Below are positions 12,674 through 24,946 of a stretch of DNA of 64,000 bases, piece after piece (the stretch's first letter is position 1; every line of letters begins with the position of its first letter). Below the pieces are notes generated by a model that worked only from the letters and a program-made list of their open reading frames with translations, made no database searches and was not told where the DNA came from. The position numbers were made by a program, and so were the translations under genes. This DNA comes from Papaver somniferum (taxonomy: Eukaryota > Streptophyta > Magnoliopsida > Ranunculales > Papaveraceae): NCBI RefSeq assembly GCF_003573695.1, contig NC_039363.1:165680747-165744746 (forward strand), written 5' to 3'.

Positions 12674-14149
12674 TATGGATGGGGAAAAATGATTTGCTGG
12701 TTTTTACGGAATCGAGGAGATGACCGTGCGGAGGAGACTCCTTGAACCGATCAAATGATCAACCTCACACAGATGCACTGCAAGAAGGGAGTGCTTTAAG
12801 TTCGAGAGATCAATCTGTAGGACTCCGGCCTAAACCAAGACAATGGTCGTTCCAGAGTCAATTCGGTCACAAGAGAGGATGGGTTGATCTGTAGGAGGGA
12901 AGCTGAGAAATGTGTGGGATCAATGGTGATATGAGATTGTAGGTGTGTTGTGAATTCAGTGTAAGAACATTCTGAATGATTGAATTTTACTCAGTTGAGA
13001 GTGATTGTTCAGACGATGAGTTCTTGTAGACGAAAGATTGTCTGTATGAACTTGTCGAGAAATTCTTTGTAGACGATTGTTCGAGTATTCAAATCTTGTC
13101 TTTTCAATCAGGATTCAGAGACATCTTATAATGCCGGAGTTGAAAACACCATGATCCCATGAAGTGTGACAGTTGATGGAATCAGAGAGTGGGGAAGTGG
13201 GAAATCATGTCAAAACCAGTTGCTCATCGTGCGGAGACTTGGTTAATTTTCCACCCGCGACTTTGTTGACTCTTCCAACTGATTGCACGACTTGCTCACA
13301 TTCCCATCATGTGTATGAGCACACGTGCCATAGACCTCCAGAACAAAAACCTAGTTAATATCCCCCAATGTGACACGATTGATGTCTCGTGATTGTGGAG
13401 TCAGTTGTTGACTTTATGGGACGATGAGTCCTTGTATTTGCTGAGTTGAACATAATTTGCAAATGTTCTGAGACTCATAAATTAAATGTCTGATGAGACG
13501 AGATATTATTATGTTGATAACCTAAGACGAGCAAGTGTTGCTGAATTGTTGAATATTAATAGTTGAACCAATATTCTTTAATCTGAGCAAATATGGCTGA
13601 TTTGAGCAAATATTGCCGGTTAGAGCAAATATTGCTCGTTTGATAAATTGTTGGAAGCTGGACCAAATAAAATATTAAATTAAGATACTGACTGCTGGGT
13701 CAAGTATAAAAGTGTTAATCGTAGGATCAACATCAAATTATCAGTATTTGAATCTGCTCATAATCATGTTTTTGCAGAGCTCTGGATTCAAAACCCTAAT
13801 TTTAATGAAATAATGATTTATTGAAAATCAACCGCAGAGTGAAGCAGGGACCGGATGATGAGTCCACCGTATAACGCCCAGATGCTTGAATGAGAAAAAT
13901 ACCAAAGTCTCGAAGACCAGTTGGTGAAAGAATGATTAAATGTTGGTTTAATCATTTATTAAAATAATGCTCGTGTGAGCGACAGGTAGTGAACCTAGTC
14001 ATGAAAAGATGAGGGACCGACCAAGAGGTCATGAGACCGGATCTTGGTGGTCGTGGGACCAATTAATGGTAGTTTGAGCAAACCCTCAATTGTTTGGAAA
14101 GCGTTTGAACCTAATATGAGCAATTGAGCAAATTAGGTTAAAATTAGTG

Positions 14150-15190
14150 AAACGTGGGACCGGCCATTTGCAAGCCTTAGGGTCACCCTTGGTCGGTCAA
14201 GGGGATGTGCCCGTGTCACCATGGTGTTCTTGTCTCAGTCATGAGAGTTTCGATATTTTCTGGTGCGCGTTTGAGCAACATTTTGAGAAAATATGCAGGA
14301 TTCAGGTTTTTGCTGAAACTAGGAAAATACATGAGATGATGAAAAATAATAGATAAAACAGGGAATTACAAGGTGTGGGACCGGCCACGGATAGGGCATG
14401 GTCGGCCGGCTGACGAGCACGGTCCTACACATTTTTCCCAGTTTTACATAATTTTATGTATTTTCTCTGAATTGAGGGAAATTCCATGAAACTAGAGAGT
14501 TTTCTGAAATTAGGGAACTTCCATAAGATGAGAGAAATAAAATAATAATAAAATAAAGAATGATGGAGTGTGGGACCGGAAATGGCCAACGCATGGCCGG
14601 CCGGCCAACGGGCACGGTCCCAGGGCACTCTTCCCAATTTTATGTAATTTTCATGATTTTAGGGAATTTTCATAAAATCAAAGAGATTTGTTGAAACCAG
14701 GGTATTTTATTGAAATCAGGGAGTTTTCATGGAATGAGGAAAACAAAACAAATAATAATAATAAAATAAGAGGCGTGTGGGACAGGCTAGGCCATGACCG
14801 GCCGGCTAGAGCCCGGTCCCACGAGTTTTCTTAATTTTATAATATTTTTTCATGGGTTTAGGGAAAATTCATGAAATCGGAGAATTTTCATGGATTGAGG
14901 GAAACAATAAAATAATGGAGAACCGTGAGGTGTAGGACCGGCCACGGCTGGGAATGCCGGCCGGATGGTGCTCGGTTCCGTGACACCTTTCCCTAATTTT
15001 ATTATTTTCTTTGACATAAAGAAATATCATGAGATTAGAGAATTTTCTTGAAACGAAGGAGATTTGCTCGAATGAGAGAATTTTCATGAGATCAGGGAAA
15101 AATAATAAAATATGATAAAAATATAAAATTGGGCATGGGACTGGTCACGGCATGACCAGCTGGCTGGTGAGCCCAGTCCTCTGGCGCCTT
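14150..15190. repeat. About 155-205 bp GC-core tandem modules, 5-6 copies
   Basis: Units with a GC-rich core (GTGGGACCGGCCACGG...CCGGCCGGC...CGGTCCCA) start near 14376, 14572, 14778, 14932 and 15135, with a weaker one near 14152. They are separated by AT-rich spacer of the type GGGAATTTTCATGAAAT. Each core is an imperfect palindrome (GGGACCG / CGGTCCC). Copy 1 has only two clear units (about 1817 and 2038). Confidence 0.8.
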
Positions 15191-15680
15191 TGCTAATATT
15201 TTATTATTATCATTTTTCCTTCCTATTTTGCATAGGTTCATCGTTCATTCGTATTTTGAAATGCTCGTTTGCGCACTCAAATGTTGGTCTGTACATTATT
15301 GTTAATTACACTTGCAACTTTTTAGTCAGGGCTTATTCGATGCTCAGATGCCTGTACGTTGAATATCTATTACTAACCCATGGAATTATGGTGGGAAAAC
15401 TATAAATTTAAGTAACAAAAAATTCGAAGAATCGTAGAATATAGTTGAATATTCAGCTACGATTAGAGATAATTAATTGAGGGCTCTATACTAGCAGGGC
15501 TTCCTATCTATGAGCATTAATTATCTGAGAGTTGAGCAATATGAACTTGCTGGAGTGTCATATTTATCCTGTATAGTCAGGGAAAACCTGGTTGCATCCT
15601 GAATATGTTGTTGCTCTATACTAGCAGGCATGCTGTCTAGGAGCCATCCAGTGTTTCGATTATATACAGAAATAATTACT

Positions 15681-16035
15681 GAAATTACTCAGTATTCATG
15701 AGATGTGCCGTGGCCTCAGCTGGGGGACTACACATCTACATATACTCTGAGAGACAGTCTTCTCAGTCAGAGGTTTATGGCATCATCTTTCACGCTTTTA
15801 ATGAGATACATGAGTCTCAATACTCATCTGATTGCCGGATCAGGAGTATGTGTAACTATTGAAATCGATCAGTATTCATGAGGTGTGTCGTGGTCTCATC
15901 TAGGAGACTACACATCTACATATACTCTGAGAGACGGTTTTCTCAGTCAGAGGTTTATGGCATGAGCTTTCACGCTTTTAATGAGAGACATGAGTCTCAA
16001 TACTCATCTGATTGCCGGATCCAGAGTATACAATT
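15681..16035. repeat. 180 bp tandem duplication
   Basis: Two long, nearly identical units beginning CAGTATTCATGAG at 15690 and 15870. They share ACACATCTACATATACTCTG, TCAGAGGTTTATGGCAT and TCTGATTGCCGGATC. The duplication is absent from copy 1. Confidence 0.85.
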
Positions 16036-16287
16036 TTTCCCTTGTCGAAAATCCACCATCTACACCATAATATTTTTGCAATATATAAAATCATAAAGAT
16101 TAATACTGCAAAATCATCTTCCAAATAACTTATAATTCAAATAAATATTGCAAGATGAAAATCGTTGGCAATAGATACGTGTAATCACAATATTTTCCAT
16201 TCCAAACCCTAGTTATCTTTCTTAAAACACAAAAATAAATTTTCATAAGAATTTGCTAGATAAAATAAAACTAAAAGTATATTAAAA

Positions 16288-16722
16288 TCAAAGTACACTT
16301 CCGGAACCCTCACGGGTTTTGAGACCTTTGAGCTTGTGATTGACAACATCTATTGCTTCTTCTGAGAAGATATCCTCATTGAGAAGATCCTTAACATGTG
16401 TCTTCATGAGAACAAGGTCATAGTTAACCTTTTTCAACTCAGTATGTAACACATCGAGACCTTTCATAGTATCAACGAGCTACAGTTTTTCTCCTCAAAG
16501 TATTTAAGAAAATCATGAATCACTTCAGCAGAAACCATTTCAGCATGCTTTACATCTTGATGAGTATATGCATAATATCATGAAACATCAGAATAATCAT
16601 TAGGATTTTGAGCTTTGAAATTGTCAGCATCTACAAGGGTTCTTTTCTTCTTCCGTTTGGGACCGTAACCCATACCTTTATCAAGAAATCCTTTCGTAAA
16701 ATCACAAGTGCGAGAAGGAGAT
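16288..16722 (-). pseudogene. ORF2 of element C, 3' portion (split by element B)
   Basis: Minus-strand frame matching ORF2 of element E: TCDFTKGFLDKG, a basic stretch (PKRKKKR), then VSAEVIHDFLKYFEE and a coiled-coil tail ending at 16288. The start ATG (24949-24951) lies on the other side of element B, which inserted seven to eight bases into the frame. One internal stop (after NDYSDVS) and a frameshift near 16480 further break it. Conservation of start, basic patch and helical tail in two independent elements argues that ORF2 was once a real protein. Function unknown. Confidence 0.55.
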
Positions 16723-19117
16723 TGAAAAGGCAGGGGTCTAACAACACCACCCAATATTTCGATTAGCAATCTGTATGGACTAACTCCAAAACACTTTATA
16801 GAGAATCAACTTGACAGTCAGACTCAATCTAGATAAAAGTATCTCAAGGAGTTAATATCTCAATCTCTCAATTTGATATTTACTCAAGCAAATAGAAATC
16901 TGCGAGTCTTTATCAAAGAGAGATGAACTTGAACGGTACCAAAGACCAATTTCCAAGTATCAATCAATATTAATCAACAAACATTAGGTCGGACTATCCA
17001 ATCGATTGATCTAACGCACAACCTGTATTATTTCTATTACATAAACAAATATAATGCGGAAAAGAAATAACACAGACACCAGAATTTTTGTTAACGAGGA
17101 AACCGCAAATGCAGAAAAACCCTGGGACTTAGTCCAGATTGAATACACAGTGTATTAAGCCGATACAAACACTAGCCTACTCCAAGCTAACTTCGGAATG
17201 GATTGTAGTTGAACCCCAATCAGTCTCCCACTGATCCAAGGTACAGTTGCACCCCTACGCCTATGATCCCAGCAGGACACTACGCACTTGATTACCTTAG
17301 CTGATCTCACCCACAACTAAGAGTTGCTACGACCCAAAATCGCAGGCTTTAACAATAAACAAATCTGTCTCACACAGACAAGTCTATCAAAGGATAAATC
17401 TGTCTCCCACAGAAAAACCCTAAAGTTTTTGTTTCGTCTTTTGATATATAATCAAGGTGAACAGAAACCAATTGATAATCCGGTCTTATATTCCCGAAGA
17501 ACAGCCTAGATTAATCAATCACCTCACAACAATCTTAATCGTACGGTAGCGAAACAAGACGTCGTGGAATCACAAACGATCAGACGAAGATGTTTGTGAT
17601 TACTTTTATATCTTGCCTATAGGAGAACTCTCACGATCTCAAGTCAATCAATCTGATTGTACTCGTATGATAGAAGATGCAAGATCAGATCACACAACTA
17701 CGATAAATGTAGTATCAGTTTGGCTTCACAATCCTAATGAAGTCTTTAAGTCATTAACCTGGTTTTAGAAGAATAAAACCAAAGGTTAAAGGAGAATTCA
17801 CTCTAGCTTACAAACTAGTATCACACGGACGTGTGGGGATTAGTTTGTAGAGTGGCTAGATGTCCCCTTATATAGTCTTTAAAATCAGGGTTTCGTCTTG
17901 CTCACAAAGCAAACGCTATCCACCGTTAGATGAAAACCTGATTTAGATTCAAGTTAATATATCTCAACCATTAGATCGAAATCTTAGATTTTCATACACA
18001 AATGAACTTCACGCTTCTAGGTTTGTTAACCGTACCCAAACGTGTGCATTGTTGGTTCAATAATAGTCAACTAAAAGGTTAGCCATTTGAGAATTTCATA
18101 CCAACCATTTTCTTCTTCACCAGAACTAGTTCAAATGACTCACATGAACTAGTTAGAGAGTTGTTCAATTGCAAGGAAATCTCATGTAATACACAAGACA
18201 CAATTGAAGCAAAGATGATTCGATTCACATGAATCAGTTCATGAACTTTATAGCCACGGTTTTCAAAAGCATTCCTTAGTCTTTATGAGTTAAGTTCAGA
18301 AATCATCTTTAGATATTTAACCTATACAAGTTCTCAGACTAGGTTCGCCTACTTTAAGTACTGGAAAGAGTTTTCAAACTCCAGCATAAATTCTCGGGTT
18401 CGAGAGCTTCGCTGGTTCGCGGACTTGGCTCACGCAACATAGTTTGATAACTCAGTAGAAATTCTCGGGTTTGAGAACTTCGGGAGTTCGCGGACTGAGT
18501 TCGCGGACTTGGCTACTAGCCGATTCCAGCATAGGACTTATGCACATATGTGTTTCCAAAACATACTTATGTCAACTATGGTTATGTAATCTAAACTATC
18601 ATTCCAATCATTAAACATTCTTAGAGGACGTTATATAGTTGTTACACTATTTCTCGTCAAAGCAATTTTCAAGATGATCGAAACATACATGACTTGCGTC
18701 ACTAGGTAAAGAAAAACATGGTCGAAGCGAAACGCTTATCAACACATATTTCGAGATATAGATAGGCGAGGTATACTCGGCTCGAAACACCAAATGTGTA
18801 TAATCTAAGTATATATATATATAGCATACGACTTTTGTCTCAAGAAGTAGGAGATAGAATAGATAAACTTTTGAGTGACAGATAAGTTCAAGTATTCACA
18901 TACCTTTTTGTCGAGAAGTTCCACCGGTTCCTTGAGTAGTTCTTCCACTTGTATGATGAATCTCCATGAAGTCCTTGAGCTCAACTACACTTACTATCCT
19001 AGTCCGATACTTAGCTATAATAGACTAGAAATTAAGACTTATAGTTTTGATCACTAACATTGACAAACATGCTTGAGATAGCAACGCATGCGAGTTTGAC
19101 CGAGCAGTGCTCTAACA
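16723..19117 (-). repeat. 3' LTR of element B
   Basis: Left edge TGAAAAGGCAGGGGTCTAAC, right edge GCAGTGCTCTAACA. Contains repeated TTCGCGGACT / ATTCTCGGGTT motifs near 18350-18510. Chance ORFs in it are not conserved. Confidence 0.9.
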
Positions 19118-19129
19118 ATCTCCCCCTTT
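19118..19129 (-). other. Polypurine tract of element B
   Basis: Coding strand AAAGGGGGAGAT immediately followed by the LTR start TGTTAGAGCA. This is the expected plus-strand primer. Confidence 0.9.
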
Positions 19130-22100
19130 GTCAATTTTAGTGACAAAACTATCAATACATATGGAATATAAAAAAGATAATGAAACTTTAGTGGCTCCTA
19201 TTCCATAAGTCTAATCTTCAACATTCCTTGAGATCTTCGTCCTTCCAAGTACTCCAATGATCCCAAAGGTTGTAAGTTTAGCATCACCGTTGTTGAAGAT
19301 CCGTAGCTATAACAATGAGAGAACTCGAGATTCTCGATCATCATTATACAGTGTCATAGTATTATTACACAGTGTCAAAGTACAATTGTATCACAACTTC
19401 AAAAATAATACTATGGTGATATGGATCACTCCCTTTTAGTCAATACTCCATCTCGATCATGGAAACCACTCCCCCTTACACAATGATCCGAAAACCATAT
19501 GTATTTGTAGTGTGAACTACATATTAATTCTCCCTCTTTTTGTCAATAAAATTGGCAAAGGTACAAGAACTGGATCATAATGAAATTTCCACAAGAGACA
19601 TTTCATGACTAAAAGAAAAGACGCACATCATCTTAATTTAGATGCAATCATATAGCCGAAGCTAATAACATTCATCAAGGAGTTTAAAGATACAAGATAA
19701 CCCCTATAAAATTCCACAACCGCACACCCCTTAAGATATGACCATTAAGCACAAGTTCAAAATAACTCTCCCCCATTTGATGTCATTCCCAAGGGAACAA
19801 CAAGAGCGACCTTAATTTCGAGAGAAAAGAAGGATTTTTATTGGACACCAAAAACCATGATAAGATATTTTCTATATCCAAAAACTTAATCAAATTAATC
19901 ACAAGTAAACCCATGATTAATTTAATTGGAATACGCAATCAAATTAAACACACAAGGTGATCAACTTAATTATTTATGCTCAACATAAGTAAACTTACGG
20001 AACATATAACTACCAAAACCATTGAAAAATGATTAGGATAGCCGTTCATATACTCAACACAAGAAAAATCTTATGGAATATATGAATGCTCAACTAGACT
20101 AATTACAAGAGAACCCATAATTAATCTAATTGGAATACAAAAAACCAAACTAATCAATTTAATTGTCATTTGTTTTGCTCGACATAATAGAACTTACGGA
20201 GCAAATAACTAAATAACCAAACGAGATGATTAATTTATTTCAAAGTGCTCGACATAACATGCCTCACGGAACAACCAACAAAGCCAATCATAAAATAATC
20301 AACTTCGTTGTATCGTGCTCAACATAAGACACATTACGGAGCCTCACAATAATACATAAAATATGGATCAGGGATGATCAATACTGCAGAATACTCAAGG
20401 ATTCATTTTATCTTCAATAACTATTTGGATAACGATATTAATAGACATAATCCTTGAAAACAAAAGATTTTAACCTATCTTCCATCAAAGAATTGACAAT
20501 ATAGGCTTAACTTTTGTATATGTCAAAAGTCTATTCATTCTTTCACCGGTACGTGAATACCGATAACAAACGACTTTACTTTTGACAAGGTATGGGACAA
20601 TAATGGTTCACGGACCCAAACACACATATCCCATAACAATATTGCAATATATAAATCCATAAAGATTAATACTACAAAAATCATCTTCCAAACAAATTTA
20701 GAGTTTAAACTAACTAAAAACATGAAGATGAAAACGTTTGACATAGCTATGTGTAATCACAATAATGGCTATTCCAAACTCTAGTAATCCTTCTCAAAGA
20801 CAAGAATAAATTCTCATAAGAAGTTTCCTAGGCATCAAGACAAACTCGTAATGCACATATAAGATGATTTGTCCTTAGAAGGTGGAATCAACCTTTTTCG
20901 CCCGGATTTACACCAAGAATAGCTACCAAAGGCGTATAAAAAGATTTTCTAAACAAAGAAGAACATACAAAGTCATAAACGACCATGCACCATAGTTCAC
21001 AAAGGATGAATGTGAATATTCAAGAATTCCATAGCAATGCGTACTACTTACCATTCTTGAACTTCCTTCTTTGTGATTTACCAACAACATTCTTTTAAAA
21101 GCTAAGAATTAGCTTAGAAGAGTAGTACTCCAAGAATCCAAGTGACCAAGTCCAAGAGAAGTGGAACAAGTGCAACGAAACGGAGCAAAACACTCAAAAA
21201 CAAGAGGCAGGACAAATACCAATCTTAACTCATCCAAATTCAATGTTTATCATCTCCATTTTGAATAGAATTCAAATAGGAAGGGAATGCAAAAAGAATG
21301 AGGTCATTCCGAGTTCGTACGAAGAAGATACGGCCAAAACACGTTTACCGAATATCGACGCCAAGTATGCATACGGGTTTGCAAACGAATTTTTGTATCA
21401 TGGAGCAGTCTGCAGACGGGGTTTGCGAACTTAAACCCTTGGATTTTGGTTTTAAATGATGTTATGCATACTTGGTATGTGTACCATGAAGTCCAAATAT
21501 CCCGAACTAATGTTTTCAAACCTAAACATTTAAGAACCTTAAACACAGATCAAGTTAGGTAGAAATGAACGATAATCAAGGTACATGGATCATTATAAGT
21601 ACTCAAACAAGTAATAAAAACATAAAACTTGCTCAAGTTTATAGACATACATTTTTGGAAAAGTCCAATTGAATTCTACAGCCTTACCGAATATAATCTG
21701 TGCGCCCCAGTTGTTGTGCTTCCCTCACCGTATACATAGCAGGGCATTTTTTGGTGAGGATGCACTTTCAACACAAACAAGTTGTGTTGAGGTGAATAAT
21801 TTCGTGCTCACCATGGCACCAAGAAAGAGTTTCTTTCTAATAAGTCTTAAATCTTGTATTGTTGAGAAACACCCAAGGAACTATTTTTATAAGTCTATCA
21901 AAGAACTTCAAGAGAACCCAAAAATATTTGTGTTTCTGATTTCTTGTTTTCCAACTTATATAAAACAGTTTCTGCAGATAGTTTTTAGTACTGCGAAGGG
22001 AAACTCTTTTGATAAAAAGAGACGTCCTAGATTCTTCATAAAAGAAGACAATAATACTATCTTGATAGGAAGTATCAGGAATTGAGCAACGAATCAATTC

Positions 22101-22242
22101 ATGCTTTGAGGTGATACATTCAGATGAATGAGATTTAAACTCCTCTTGTAATTAGTTTAGTTTATCACAACTAATTCGATTACGCAGAGGAGGATCATTG
22201 CTCTCACTGATTAGTAAATAAATATCAACCTCAACATGAATA
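19130..22242 (-). other. Non-coding internal region of element B
   Basis: From 19130 to about 20850 it is AT-rich sequence shared with elements C, E and F. It includes PPT-like tracts (about 19430-19545), five stem-loop units (19977-20342) and the motif CCCATAACAATATTGCAATAT. From about 20850 to 22240 the sequence is not shared with the other copies here. Open frames there (for example 21837-22097 on the minus strand, 21669-22085 on the plus strand) show no recognisable domain. Confidence 0.6.
19977..20342 (-). repeat. Five stem-loop units in element B
   Basis: Units at 19977-20006, 20045-20086, 20175-20204, 20246-20275 and 20316-20342 follow one plan on the coding strand: (T)GCTCCGTAAG, short loop, CTTATGTYGAGC(A). 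The arms are complementary. In unit 2 the outer arms are TTCATATA and TATATGAA instead of TTGCTC and GAGCAA, so both sides changed together. The same series occurs at 56766-57145 and 63066-63440. Confidence 0.75.
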
Positions 22243-22482
22243 TTATTCATCATAACGATTTAGCCTGTCGAGAGATTCTTTCTCTTTCTGGAGGTATAAC
22301 TCAACATCAAGAGATAAGCTCTCAAGCTTCTTTTCAAGCCCTGAAAACACGTCAAGGGATTTTAAACCTGGTGGAGGTTTAGATAGAATTTCTTCTACAG
22401 ATTTTATTAAATCAGTCATGGAAGAGAATTCTGAAATCCCTGGATCTGGTGGTGCATTTATTGAGATAGCACTACTGTCCAT
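22243..22482 (-). CDS. Short gag-position ORF of element B
   Basis: A 79-residue ORF starting MDSSAIS, at the position where the gag-like ORF of element E starts (MDKSTIS), about 50 bp downstream of the primer site. It is proline-rich near residues 10-40 (NAPPDPG, SKPPPG) and ends in a charged helix (LYLQKEKESLDRLNRYDE). Only the first residues match the gag of C and E; the rest differs. It lacks a zinc knuckle and is much shorter than a working gag. Probably a remnant or a replaced leader ORF of a non-autonomous element. Confidence 0.45.
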   Translation of the reverse strand: MDSSAISINAPPDPGISEFSSMTDLIKSVEEILSKPPPGLKSLDVFSGLEKKLESLSLDVELYLQKEKESLDRLNRYDE

Positions 22483-22531
22483 AGACTCGGATCGCTACAA
22501 ACACAGACTTATAAGGTATTGAACGTGTTTG

Positions 22532-22546
22532 CCTGCTCTGATACCA
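22532..22546 (-). other. Primer-binding site of element B
   Basis: Coding strand TGGTATCAGAGCAGG, two bases downstream of the 5' LTR end (...TTTTTCA). The first 12 bases match the 3' end of plant initiator/elongator tRNA-Met as commonly used by plant LTR retroelements. Confidence 0.9.
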
Positions 22547-22548
22547 AT

Positions 22549-24941
22549 TGAAAAATCGGGGGTCTAACAACACCACCCAATATTTCGTTTAGCAATCTGT
22601 ATGGACTAACTCCGAAAAACTTTTAGAGAATCAACTAGACAGTCAGACTCAATCTAAATAAAAGTATCTCAAGGAGTTAATATCTCAATCTCTCAATTTG
22701 ATCTTTACTCAAGCAAATAGAAATATGCGAGTCTTTATCAAAGAGATATGAACTTGTACGGTACTAAAGACCAATGTCCAAGGATCAATGAATATCAATC
22801 AACAACCGTTAGATCGGACTATCCAATTGATTGATCTAATGCACAACCTGTATTATTTCTATTATATAAACAAATATAATGCGAAAAAGAAATAACACAG
22901 ACACCAGAAGTTTTGTTAACGAGGAAACCGCAAATGCAGAAAAACCCCGGGACCTAGTCCAGATTGAATACACACTGTATTAAACCTCTACAAACACTAG
23001 ACTACTCCAAGCTAACTTCGGACTGGACTGTAGTTGAACCCCAATCAGTCTCCCACTGATCCAAGGTACAGTTGCACCCCTACGACTCTGATCCCAGCAG
23101 GATACTACGCACTTGATTCCCTTAGCTGATCTCACCCAAAACTAAGAGCTGCTACGACCCAAAATCACAGGCTTTAACAATAAACAAATCTGTCTCACAC
23201 AGAAAAGTCTATCAAAGGATAAATCTGTCTCCCACAGAAAAACCCTAAAGTTTTTGTTTCATCTTTTGATATATAATCAAGGTGAACAGAAACAAATTGA
23301 TAATCCGGTTTTGTATTACCGAAGAACAACCTAGATTGATCAATCACCTCACAACAATCTTAATCGTACGGTAGCGAAACAAGATGTCGTGGAATCACAA
23401 ACGATGAGACAAAGATGTTTGTGATTACTTTTATATCTTGCCTATCGGAGAACTCTCACGATTTCTAGCCAATCAATCTGATTGTACTCATACGATAGAA
23501 GATGCAAGATCAGATCACACAACTACGATAAAAGTAGTATCGGTCTGGCTGCACAATCCCAATGAAGTCTTTAAGTCGTTAACCTGGTTTTAGAAGAAGA
23601 AAACCAAAGGTTAAAGGAGAATTCACTCTAGCTTACAAACTAGTATCACACAGACGTGTGGGGATTAGTTTGTAGAGTGGCTAGATGTCCCCTTATATAG
23701 TCTTTAAAATCAGGGTTTCGTCTTGCTCACAAAGCAAACGCTATCCACCGTTAGATGAAAACCTGATTTAGATTCAAGTTAATATATCTCAACCATTAGA
23801 TCGAAATCTTAGATTTTCATACACAAATGAACTGCACGCTTCTAGGTTTGTTAACCGTACCCAAACGTGTGCATTGTTGGTTCAATAATAGTCAACCAAA
23901 AGGTTAGCCATTTGAGCATTTCATACCAACCATTTTCTTCTTCACCAGAACTAGTTCAAATGACTCACATGAACTAGTTAGAGAGTTGTTAAATTGCAAG
24001 GAAATATCATGTAATACACAAGACACAGTTGAAGCAAAGATGATTCGATTCACATGAATCAGTTCATGAACTTTATAGCCACGGTTTTCAAAAGCATTCC
24101 TTAGTCTTTATGAGTTAAGTTCAGAAATCATCTTTAGATATTTAACCTATACAAGTTCTCAGACTAGGTTCGCGTACTTGAAGTACTGGAAAGAGTTTTC
24201 AAACTCCAGCATAAATTCTCGGGTTCGAGAGCTTCGCTGGTTCGCGGACTTGGCTCACGCAACATAGTTGGATAAGTCAGCAGAAATTCTCGGGTTTGAG
24301 AACTTCGGGAGTTCGCGGACTGAGTTCGCGGACTTGGCTACTAGACGATTTCCAGCATGGGACTTATGCACATATGTGTTTCCACAACATACTTATGTCC
24401 ACTATGGTCATGTAATCTAAACTCTCATTCCGATCATTGAAACATTCTTAGAGGACGTTATATAGTTGTTACACTATTTCTCGTCAAAGCAATTTTCAAG
24501 ATGATCGAAACATACATGACTTGCGTCACTAGGTAAAGAAAAACATGGTCGAAGCGAAAGCTTACCAACACATATTTCGAGATATAGATAGGCGAGGTAT
24601 ACTCGACTCGAAATACCAAATGTGTATAATTTAAGTCTATATATATAGCATACGACTTTTGTCTCAAGAAGTATGAGATAGAATAGATAAACTTTTGAGT
24701 GACAGATAAGTTCAAGTCTTCACATACCTTTTTGTCGAGAAGTTCCACCGGCTCCTTGAGTAGTTCTACCACTTGTATGATGAATCGCCATGAAGTTCTT
24801 GAGCTCAACTTCACTTACTATCCTAGTCTGAGACTTAGCTATAGTAGACTATAAATCAAGATTTATAGTTTTGATTACTAACATTGACAAACATGCTTGA
24901 GATAGCAACGCATGCGAGTTTGACCGAGCAGTGCTCTAACA
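22549..24941 (-). repeat. 5' LTR of element B
   Basis: Left edge TGAAAAATCGGGGGTCTAAC, right edge GCAGTGCTCTAACA. Near-identical to 16723-19117 over long runs. A 118-residue open frame at 24458-24814 is LTR sequence and not a supported gene. Confidence 0.9.
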
Positions 24942-24946
24942 GAGAT

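Larger units (their letters stand above)
12674..16064 (-). mobile_element. G-family LTR-like element, copy 2 (complete, 3391 bp)
   Basis: Flanked by perfect 5 bp direct repeats CCATA (12669-12673 and 16065-16069), which rejoin the internal sequence of element C. The ends form a 9 bp inverted repeat with two transitions (TATGGATGG left; CCATCTACA right). Homologous to 1-3207. There is no internal coding region, primer site or second LTR, which is consistent with a solo LTR of a long-LTR family. Orientation is inferred only from the better-preserved TGTAGATGG end. Confidence 0.7.
16723..24941 (-). mobile_element. S-family retrotransposon B, structurally complete, non-autonomous
   Basis: Two LTRs of 2395 and 2393 bp flank a 3431 bp internal region; total 8219 bp. 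Perfect target duplication GAGAT (16718-16722 and 24942-24946). A tRNA-Met primer site lies beside the right (5') LTR and a polypurine tract beside the left (3') LTR. The internal region has only a short gag-position ORF; no protease, integrase, RT or RNase H motifs were found, so mobility would need proteins from another element. The LTRs share long identical runs, making this one of the youngest insertions here. Tract and long LTRs recall the SIRE/Maximus lineage of Ty1/copia; lineage is inference. Confidence 0.9.

Noticed and set aside
21669..22085. 138-codon plus-strand ORF inside element B
   Set aside because: No domain, opposite to the element's coding direction, overlapped by a minus-strand ORF of equal quality. 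Likely chance.
22530..22550. tRNA gene fragment
   Set aside because: TGGTATCAGAGCAGG is a primer-binding site next to LTR ends in three elements; no tRNA body is present.
24458..24814. 118-codon minus-strand ORF
   Set aside because: Lies within the LTR of element B. The matching region of other LTRs (for example 61768-61968) is broken, so it is not a conserved protein.
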